Shown in pieces: positions 58,064 through 64,000 of a DNA stretch of 64,000 bases. Numbering within the stretch: position 1 is the first letter of the stretch; every line of letters begins with the position of its first letter. Both the position numbers and the translations under genes were made by a program. This stretch comes from Oscillospiraceae bacterium (lineage in GTDB: Bacteria; Bacillota; Clostridia; Oscillospirales; SIG627), in contig SVTC01000006.1 in the NCBI GenBank assembly GCA_015063985.1, positions 1 to 64,000 on the forward strand. Direction: 5' to 3'. The notes under the pieces are model-generated. The model worked only from the letters and a program-made list of their open reading frames with translations, ran no database searches and had not been told where the DNA came from.

Positions 58064-59407
58064 TTATCTCATTGAATCGAGAAGCTTTGTTCCCTCTTTA
58101 ACAAGGAACTCCGCAACGCCTGCGGCAAATCTGGAGCTTCTTGCTTCATAACCACCCTCGTCATAAGCATCTTGCATGGGGAAATATCCCTCAGAGCCGT
58201 TGGTAAGGCAGGAAGGAAGAACCAGATCCCATCCCTTAGCCTCCTTAAGCGCTCTGCCTATTCCGGTAAAGGGCTCACCGGGAAGGCCGATCATTACGAG
58301 ATTACCTATCGCAATAGCGGTAAGCTCCATCTCAAAAGCCTCAGGACCGTGCTCCAATTTTACCATTCGGCCTGCTTCTGCAACAACGGTGGTAAGCATC
58401 ATACCCTTATAGGGAAGCTCACTGTCCTTGCCTGCAAGGTGGAGATCGTTAATTCTGTGAGCCTCCGGGATCTGCTCGGGTGTAGGCATATTGGAGGGGA
58501 CCTTGATGGTCACCTTCTTGGATCTGATATTATCTACGTCTACGTAGCAAACCTTATCAAAGACCTGCATTACACCTGCGGCAACAACTCTGCCCATAAA
58601 TCTTGTGTGACCGTAGCCTCTGGAAACGTCATCAAAATCATTAAAGGTATCGTTAAGATATCCGCCTGTGGGATGTACGTTAACGTGGTTTACGTCACCC
58701 TGGACACCGTTGAACATCATACACTTAACGTTATCTATAGCCTTTTCAAAGCTATGTCTCATAAGAGTGGGCCAGTCACCGGAGATCTTGTTTCCGCCAA
58801 CGGTATCGGGATGGTTACCGAAGTTTACAACAACTATGCTTTCAGCGCCCTCTCTGTCAAAGCGCAGAACGTTAACACGCTCATCAACGTCACCGATGGG
58901 AGCGACGATATCGGGATTATTAACACCGGGGTTTGTCATAACGCTTCCGTCCTTCATACGGAATCTTCTGACAAAGGCAATATTAGGTGCATTTCCTATC
59001 GCCCAGCCCATACGTGCGGGCTTAAGATCCTCCAATGCCATAACGGCGGCATCGCAGAGTCTGCGGCGGACCCAAGAATAGTATTCCTGCTCAAGAGGCT
59101 TTTCACTGTTGAATTTGATAAAGGGACCGGTGTGAGTGTGGGTGCAATGGATGTAGATGCTATCCTCGCAAACTCCCGTTGCCTCGGTAATGGCAGACGC
59201 AAGGTCAGCTATTGTCTCGCGGTTGATTCCCTCGTTATCAAGACTGAAGATAAGAACCTTCTTATCCCCCGCGGAAAGCGCAAGTGCATTAAGCTCCAGC
59301 TCATCCAACACTCCGTCGGCAAGACGGGTCTTGAAATAACCGATAAGGTCGATACCCAGCATAGGGGTAATGTTCATTCGGCAAAAGCCCGCTTTAAGAT
59401 TATTCAT
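58064..59407 (-). CDS. Neutral ceramidase-fold zinc hydrolase, serine nucleophile not conserved
   Basis: The 447-residue protein carries the N-terminal LKAGFCRMNITP signature, the zinc motif HTHTGP (90-95) and H199 in NFGNHPDTVGG. As in the homolog at 7196-8509 there is no signal peptide, and the nucleophile loop reads QGDVNHV (N240) instead of GDVS. It lies next to the solute-binding genes, convergent with them, and is followed upstream by an SDR gene in the same direction. The real substrate is unknown; ceramide is unlikely. Confidence 0.85.
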   Translation of the reverse strand: MNNLKAGFCRMNITPMLGIDLIGYFKTRLADGVLDELELNALALSAGDKKVLIFSLDNEGINRETIADLASAITEATGVCEDSIYIHCTHTHTGPFIKFNSEKPLEQEYYSWVRRRLCDAAVMALEDLKPARMGWAIGNAPNIAFVRRFRMKDGSVMTNPGVNNPDIVAPIGDVDERVNVLRFDREGAESIVVVNFGNHPDTVGGNKISGDWPTLMRHSFEKAIDNVKCMMFNGVQGDVNHVNVHPTGGYLNDTFNDFDDVSRGYGHTRFMGRVVAAGVMQVFDKVCYVDVDNIRSKKVTIKVPSNMPTPEQIPEAHRINDLHLAGKDSELPYKGMMLTTVVAEAGRMVKLEHGPEAFEMELTAIAIGNLVMIGLPGEPFTGIGRALKEAKGWDLVLPSCLTNGSEGYFPMQDAYDEGGYEARSSRFAAGVAEFLVKEGTKLLDSMR

Positions 59408-59429
59408 ATTGATCCTCCGTTTATTATAT

Positions 59430-60143
59430 TCAAATACCGATCAGCTGACCGCCGTTGGGGCAAATAAGCTGAGCGGTAATATACGACGATCTGTCATCAC
59501 AAAGAAATCTGCATATCTTTGCGATCTGCTCGGAAGTTCCAAAGCATCCCAGCGGAATGCTCTCTTCCATTTCTTTTCTTTCCTCCGACGTAAAATGTCG
59601 GTTCATAGCGGTGTCGATAACACCCGGACTTACGCAGTTAAATCTGATATTGCAGGGTGCAAGCTCAAGGGCAAGAGCTCTTGTAAGAGCGATCATCGCT
59701 CCCTTGGCGGCAGAATATGCGCTTTCGCAGGATGCTCCGCTCTGACCCCACATAGATGCCACGTTTACCACAGCGGCTTTTTTTCCTTGAGATATAAGCC
59801 TCGGTATAAGCTTATGCAAAACCCCATAGGAGCCGAAGAGATCCACTTCAAAAAGCTTCTTCATTTTTTCCGTGGGGGTATCCTGAAGCATAGAAAACAA
59901 GCTGACTGCGGCATTATTGACTACAGCATCATAACTTGCCTCATTGTCTAAGCTATCCACAGAAGCACTGTCTCCAAGATCCATTTTTATACAACTGCAA
60001 TTATCAAAGCGTCGGCATAATTCCTTTGCTTTTTCCTCTGACTTTAAATAGGTAAAAGTGACCTGCCAGCCGTTTTTTGAAAACTCCTCAACGCAGGCAC
60101 TTCCTATGCCGCCCGTGCCGCCGGTGATAAATACCCGTTTCAA
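59430..60143 (-). CDS. Short-chain dehydrogenase/reductase (FabG-like)
   Basis: The 237-residue enzyme has the cofactor loop TGGTGGIG (7-14), NNAAV (76-80) and a catalytic triad S130, Y143 and K147 in the YSAAK motif. The substrate is unknown; 3-oxoacyl or sugar-like ketones fit the family. Its start overlaps the DivIVA-like gene by 4 bases, so translation is coupled. The ceramidase-fold gene follows 22 bases downstream, so the three genes probably share a transcript. Confidence 0.9.
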   Translation of the reverse strand: MKRVFITGGTGGIGSACVEEFSKNGWQVTFTYLKSEEKAKELCRRFDNCSCIKMDLGDSASVDSLDNEASYDAVVNNAAVSLFSMLQDTPTEKMKKLFEVDLFGSYGVLHKLIPRLISQGKKAAVVNVASMWGQSGASCESAYSAAKGAMIALTRALALELAPCNIRFNCVSPGVIDTAMNRHFTSEERKEMEESIPLGCFGTSEQIAKICRFLCDDRSSYITAQLICPNGGQLIGI

Positions 60144-60646
60144 CAGTCGGCACTCTCCCCGCCTTCAAGGCAAGCCAGTCTCTTCTCAAGGCCTTCAATA
60201 CTATCAGCAAGGCTCTTTTTCAACTGACTTCTGTCTGCGGGCTCCGGAGCATCAAACTCCTCCTTCTTGGGATCTATGCTGAACATATCACCTAAGGTCA
60301 AAGCAAGACGGTCGTACTTCGCCGCCTTTGAGGAATTTTCCGCGCCCTTCTCCACTGCACGATCAAGCTCATCGACAAGCGAGATCACCTCATCCAGCTT
60401 AAGCTTAAGTGCAGCAAGATCGCCCTTTAAGCCGCAAGCGGATTCTCCGACTCTCTGTTTTAATATGCGCTCCTTTTCCTCTGCAAGCCCCTCGGCCTTC
60501 ATAAGACGGGAAGAGAGCTCCTTTATCTCCGCATCCTTTAATGCGAGTATTTCTTTAGTTTCATTGGATTTAGAAATAAGGTATTGATTAACGTCCTTTT
60601 TATTGTAGCCGCCCAATGCGGATCTGAAAAGAACCTGCTTTGACAT
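60140..60646 (-). CDS. DivIVA-like coiled-coil protein
   Basis: The 168-residue protein starts at ATG 60646 after GGAGAAAAC. The N-terminal FRSALGGYNKKDVNQYL matches the membrane-binding start of DivIVA/GpsB-type proteins. The remainder is a long helical, charged coiled coil (about 25-110) with a short acidic tail. Such proteins mark negative membrane curvature at poles and division sites and recruit partners. A fusion or link with the SDR gene downstream is odd and unexplained. Confidence 0.72.
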   Translation of the reverse strand: MSKQVLFRSALGGYNKKDVNQYLISKSNETKEILALKDAEIKELSSRLMKAEGLAEEKERILKQRVGESACGLKGDLAALKLKLDEVISLVDELDRAVEKGAENSSKAAKYDRLALTLGDMFSIDPKKEEFDAPEPADRSQLKKSLADSIEGLEKRLACLEGGESADC

Positions 60647-60676
60647 AAGTTTTCTCCGATCTTGGTTTATAGGCAT

Positions 60677-60705
60677 ATTATAACACATATAAATAGATTT
60701 GTACA
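60677..60705 (-). promoter_or_regulatory. Promoter of the DivIVA-like/SDR operon
   Basis: On minus, TGTACA (60700-60705), 17-base spacer and perfect TATAAT (60677-60682). The -35 box is only a partial match. Confidence 0.6.
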
Positions 60706-60734
60706 GTGATATTTTTATTTTACGGAGATAAAAA

Positions 60735-61985
60735 ATGCTCGATATTATAAACGGTATCCTCTGGGGAAAGCTTCTTATTGTTATGCTTAGCTTATTGGGA
60801 ATCAAGCTTTTATTTCAAAGCAGGTTCTTCATTTTCAGAAAATATAAAGAAATACTCCGCCTTACAATAAAGGAGGACAGAAAAGCTCTGTCCAACCTAT
60901 GCGCAGCCCTCGGAGGAACGATCGGTGTGGGTAATACCGTGGGTGTTGCCTCGGCAATAGCCATAGGAGGCGCAGGCAGTATATTCTGGATGCTTGTCGC
61001 CGCATTTCTTGCAATGTCGGTCAAATTTTTTGAAACCTATCTGTCTTGCATCTACAAGGACTCCGATCTGGGCTTTGGCGGTCCTATGTATTACATAAAG
61101 GCTCTGTTAAACTCAAGGCTTTTATCAAATATTTTCTCCTTTGCCCTTCCCTTTTGCGCCCTTTTTGTGGGCAACATCTGCCAAAGCGATATGTTCTGCC
61201 GCGCATCGGAAAGCTTTAGCGGTATAAGACAGGAATATTTCGCTCTCATCCTTGCGCTGTTTGCGGGAATGGCAATTTTGAAAAACAAAACGATAAAGCT
61301 TTTAGGTGCCGTGGTCCCCTTTATGAGCGTTGCCTATCTTCTTTTATGCGGAGTTATTCTGTTTATTCAGGCTTACGAAATACCGTCTGCTCTTATGATG
61401 ATAATCAACGACGCCTTCCATCCTCAAGCCGCACTGGGAGGATTAAGCGGAGCAGGTATAGCCAATGCCATAAGTCAGGGCTTTTCCAAGGGGATGTTTT
61501 CCAACGAGGCGGGAATGGGCTCATCACCCTTAGCCCACAGTCAATCCGAGAATCCTTGCCCCAAGACCCAAGGCTCCTGGGGAGTGATTGAGGTATTTAT
61601 CGACACTGTGGTCATCTGCCTTATTACCGCACTTGTGATACTTTCCTCACCATTTTCGGATATGCAAAGCTGCTTTAATTATTATCTCGGACTATGGGGC
61701 GAGGGCTTCTTCTGCCTTTGTATGGGGCTTTTTGCCTTTGCAAGTATGTGCTCATGGTGGATGTATGCAGACTGCGCCTTAAGATATCTTAACGTCGGAA
61801 GCATTATCCGATCGATATACAAAGCCGTTTTTATTCTAATTATACCGATAGCCTGCTATCTTCCCACCGAAACCTGCCTCGCTCTGGGCGATGCACTGAA
61901 CGCTATAACCGCAACGGTAAACGTTTCGGCGTTGACAGTGATATCCTCGGATAAAAAGATAAAGCTTCTGCTGAAGGAGCTATAA
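60735..61985 (+). CDS. Sodium:alanine/glycine symporter (AGCS family)
   Basis: The 416-residue membrane protein has about ten hydrophobic segments. The family motif GGTIGVGNTVGVASAIAIGG lies near residue 60, and EAGMGSSPLAHSQSE is a second hallmark. AGCS proteins take up alanine or glycine driven by a sodium gradient. It is shorter than typical family members (~450-500). ACGGAGAT precedes ATG 60735. The Na+ dependence matches the Na+-exporting decarboxylase at 26-29 kb. Confidence 0.92.
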   Translation: MLDIINGILWGKLLIVMLSLLGIKLLFQSRFFIFRKYKEILRLTIKEDRKALSNLCAALGGTIGVGNTVGVASAIAIGGAGSIFWMLVAAFLAMSVKFFETYLSCIYKDSDLGFGGPMYYIKALLNSRLLSNIFSFALPFCALFVGNICQSDMFCRASESFSGIRQEYFALILALFAGMAILKNKTIKLLGAVVPFMSVAYLLLCGVILFIQAYEIPSALMMIINDAFHPQAALGGLSGAGIANAISQGFSKGMFSNEAGMGSSPLAHSQSENPCPKTQGSWGVIEVFIDTVVICLITALVILSSPFSDMQSCFNYYLGLWGEGFFCLCMGLFAFASMCSWWMYADCALRYLNVGSIIRSIYKAVFILIIPIACYLPTETCLALGDALNAITATVNVSALTVISSDKKIKLLLKEL

Positions 61986-61988
61986 AAA

Positions 61989-62010
61989 AAGAACCTTTTT
62001 CAAGGTTCTT
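61989..62010. terminator. Bidirectional hairpin between convergent genes
   Basis: Stem AAGAACCTT/AAGGTTCTT overlapping the 3' end of the RNase M5-like gene, flanked by A and T runs. Confidence 0.75.
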
Positions 62011-62587
62011 TTAATGCTTCGTAAGCTAAAGTGAACTCCTCTTCACTGCAAAGAAGATTAACGCTCTCCAAAAACGAGCTTGTTGAAAGCTCCTCGTAAA
62101 TGCCTAATTTCAGGGAAAGCCGTTTTCTTTTTTCCGAGCTGTCACTTTTCCCCATCAAGCCAAGAGAATAAAGCCTTGCTCTATCCAAAAAAGGCTTGCG
62201 TTCACAGCCGTCGTCCACAAGTCCTGCTCTTGTAAATAACTCTGTCAGCACCTTCTCGTCCATTCCTTCAACGCCCAGATATCCTTGCTTTGACGGCGTT
62301 TTTTTGCGTTTCTCCTTGCCTTTGATACGGGGAATATAAAGATTTATTGTCTGTGCACCGGGCGCAATGGACTTCAAACGCTTTCTTATAAGCTCTCCGC
62401 CCCTATCACTGTCTGTAAGGATAATAAGCTTCCCGCTGTTGCAAAGCTTTGAAAAAAAGCGAGTCTTGCTTTCATCCTTGAAGATCCCGAAGCCATCGGT
62501 GGTAAAAACGGGACTTGTTATAATTGATGAAAGCCTTATCTTATCGTACTTTCCCTCCACGGCTACGGGATATTTTAGTTTTATCAA
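62000..62587 (-). CDS. rnmV: Toprim-domain protein, ribonuclease M5-like
   Basis: The 195-residue protein has a Toprim domain with VAVEGKYDKIRL (catalytic Glu) and ILTDSDRGGELIRK (DxD), followed by a DUF4093-like C-terminal part, matching RNase M5. RNase M5 trims 5S rRNA precursors in Firmicutes. The start is probably a TTG at 62587, seven bases after GGAGGAG. It follows holA by 12 bases in one direction. Confidence 0.85.
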   Translation of the reverse strand: MIKLKYPVAVEGKYDKIRLSSIITSPVFTTDGFGIFKDESKTRFFSKLCNSGKLIILTDSDRGGELIRKRLKSIAPGAQTINLYIPRIKGKEKRKKTPSKQGYLGVEGMDEKVLTELFTRAGLVDDGCERKPFLDRARLYSLGLMGKSDSSEKRKRLSLKLGIYEELSTSSFLESVNLLCSEEEFTLAYEALKEP

Positions 62588-62599
62588 CTGCTCCTCCGC

Positions 62600-63682
62600 T
62601 TACTTATAAAAGCTGGATTTTTCAACCCCAAGCATTATAAGCTGATACACAAGATTTTCAATAAGCATATATCCGTCACCGCTCATCCCCTTGAGCTTTC
62701 CGTCGCACTCAAGGCAAAGAGCCATAGCCTCGGCAAAATAGCTTCTGTCATAATTCCTGCCAAGCTCTCGGTATCTCTTTGCTTGCCAAGAGCTTAGCTT
62801 TGCCGCCGCAAAGCAGCTCTTATCATCCGCCCCGGATACCGCCAAAGCGGCACTGCCCAATGCTTTGAACAGTACTCCCGCTATGCTTATGGGCTCGGTC
62901 CTGGTAAGCTTCAAGCCTTCCATTATATCTCTTGCCGCCTGAGCATCCTTGGCAAGCACCGCATCTGCAAGATCAAATACCACCACGTCAGAGTCGGGGA
63001 TCACGAAAAGCTTAACGTCATCGACCGTAAGCTCCGTCCTCCCCTCGCTTTTCAAATACTGCTCAAGCTTGTAAAGCTCGTTTCTCATTCTGAGCATATC
63101 TGTGGAGCAATACTTAATAAGCAGCCTTGCCGCACGCTCGGTGGTATGCAAGCCGGAAGGCTGAAGACACTTTTTTTCCACCCAGTTTATCAAAGTATTT
63201 TCTCCGAGATGGGTAAAATTAACTGCATTAAACCTTTCCTCAATAAGCTGAGCGCGCTCCTTATCGGAGGTCTTTTTTAAAACCGACTTATCAACAGAAT
63301 ACTCCGAATTTCTGCAATATATCACAAAAATGAGATAATCCGGAATATCCTCCGCAAGCTCGACAAGCTTAGCGAAATCCTTATCGGAAAGCTTCATAGG
63401 CAACAGATTTCTGACCTCCAGCAATCTCACCTCGCCACCCATAGGCATAACGAAAAACTCGGAGGCAAGATCATCTATGGTCTTGTTTTCAAAATCAAGC
63501 TTGCTATAGTCAAGCTGAGCAAAGCCGCCCTTATCCACAAGCTCACGCAGCTTATCAAGATAAAAGCTCTTTAAATATTCTTCCTCTCCGAAGAACAAAT
63601 AGGCTCCGCATGGCTCACACTTGATTTTTGTTTTTAAAGCATCTACAGTTATTCCGTATTTGTTATTATTGTAATAAGCCAT
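62600..63682 (-). CDS. holA: DNA polymerase III delta subunit
   Basis: The 360-residue clamp-loader subunit begins with the typical GAYLFFGEEEYLKSFY (residues ~27-42), the opening AAA+ core of delta. It opens the sliding clamp for loading by the DnaX complex. The start codon is separated by one base from the HIT gene stop, and translation is likely coupled. The gene order HIT-holA-RNase M5 suggests a housekeeping operon. Confidence 0.9.
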   Translation of the reverse strand: MAYYNNNKYGITVDALKTKIKCEPCGAYLFFGEEEYLKSFYLDKLRELVDKGGFAQLDYSKLDFENKTIDDLASEFFVMPMGGEVRLLEVRNLLPMKLSDKDFAKLVELAEDIPDYLIFVIYCRNSEYSVDKSVLKKTSDKERAQLIEERFNAVNFTHLGENTLINWVEKKCLQPSGLHTTERAARLLIKYCSTDMLRMRNELYKLEQYLKSEGRTELTVDDVKLFVIPDSDVVVFDLADAVLAKDAQAARDIMEGLKLTRTEPISIAGVLFKALGSAALAVSGADDKSCFAAAKLSSWQAKRYRELGRNYDRSYFAEAMALCLECDGKLKGMSGDGYMLIENLVYQLIMLGVEKSSFYK

Positions 63683-63683
63683 C

Positions 63684-64000
63684 TCAGCACATCTTTTCGG
63701 CGAGTTGAGTGCCGCCGATAATATGGAAGTGCAAATGCTTTACAGACTGACAGCCGTGCTCGCCGCAGTTTGTGATTACTCTGTAGCCCTTGTCAAGTCC
63801 CGCCTTGGCGGCAATTTGAGGAATCGCCAGGAATATTTCCTTAACGTAATCTGCATTCTCTGCGTTTATCTTGTCGCAGGATTCAACGTGGATCTTGGGT
63901 ATTACAAGAATATGCACCGGTGCCTGAGGGTTAACGTCGTTAAAGGCAAGAACGTAATCGTTTTCAAATACCTTATTAGAGGGGATCTTTCCATCCCTTA
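63684..64000 (-). CDS. HIT family protein (partial, runs off the right edge)
   Basis: The gene continues past the window's right end. The visible residues read through GKIPSNKVFENDYVLAF, NDVNPQAPVHILVIPK and the catalytic histidine triad HLHFHIIGG near the C-terminus. HIT proteins hydrolyse nucleotide conjugates such as adenosine phosphoramidates. The real start lies outside. The visible end at 63684 is the true stop codon, and the next gene holA follows one base later. Confidence 0.93.
   Translation of the reverse strand, partial: RDGKIPSNKVFENDYVLAFNDVNPQAPVHILVIPKIHVESCDKINAENADYVKEIFLAIPQIAAKAGLDKGYRVITNCGEHGCQSVKHLHFHIIGGTQLAEKMC

Noticed and set aside
58172-59467. A 431-codon + strand frame opposite the second ceramidase-fold gene
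   Set aside because: A shadow of a clearly conserved minus-strand gene.

Overview
The window looks like chromosome of an uncultured low-to-mid GC Clostridia (Oscillospirales or Christensenellales-like Firmicute, gut type). The evidence is a T-box leader before thrS, the rpmH-rnpA-yidD-yidC-jag order, a SpoIIM-like gene beside a XerD-type recombinase, a DivIVA-like coiled coil, RNase M5-like and HIT/holA genes, lipobox solute-binding proteins, and many promoters with TTGACA/TATAAT boxes, 17-base spacing and extended -10 TGn motifs. No prophage, IS element, CRISPR array, rRNA or tRNA gene was seen. The taxonomic placement is inference from gene families and order.

Layout. 1-3.5 kb: an uncharacterised helical-barrel-like protein and thrS with its T-box. 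3.5-6 kb: a nine-repeat zinc-finger protein with an embedded Vsr-like nuclease domain, bracketed by two identical 32-base terminator hairpins. 6-11 kb: a ceramidase-fold hydrolase/DegT aminotransferase operon divergent from an AraC regulator, plus a sugar-phosphate-type MFS transporter. 11-18 kb: a B12-binding radical SAM protein, a YesL-like membrane protein, xerD/spoIIM and ligA. 17.8-21 kb: jag, yidC, yidD, rnpA, rpmH (leftward). 21-23.4 kb: divergent type II and type III pantothenate kinases with an ECF transporter S component. 23.4-26 kb: an MBL-fold protein and an A/T-rich membrane protein with a structured leader. 26-29.5 kb: a complete Na+-pumping decarboxylase operon. 29.6-35.5 kb: an acyl-CoA ligase, a phosphohexomutase, dut, a malate/lactate dehydrogenase and a histidine phosphatase.

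35.5-43 kb is a sugar-handling region: an AraC regulator divergent from two Gfo/Idh/MocA oxidoreductases, then lacZ divergent from another AraC regulator. 43-48.6 kb: asnS with a class Ic aspartate aminotransferase, a strongly diverged SecD/SecF pair and a hotdog thioesterase. 48.6-59.4 kb is a second sugar-type region: a GHL6-like glycosidase, two more Gfo/Idh/MocA genes, three tandem lipoprotein solute-binding proteins (the middle one frameshifted) with no permease or ATPase nearby, and a second ceramidase-fold hydrolase. 59.4-64 kb: an SDR, a DivIVA-like protein, a Na+:alanine symporter, RNase M5-like, holA and a partial HIT protein.

Points of greatest interest: the treble-clef/nuclease protein between duplicated terminators; the SecD/SecF pair lacking the proton-path aspartate motif; the back-to-back pantothenate kinases of two unrelated families; two ceramidase-fold enzymes without the family's serine nucleophile; and the tandem orphan solute-binding lipoproteins carrying an EF-hand-like calcium loop.
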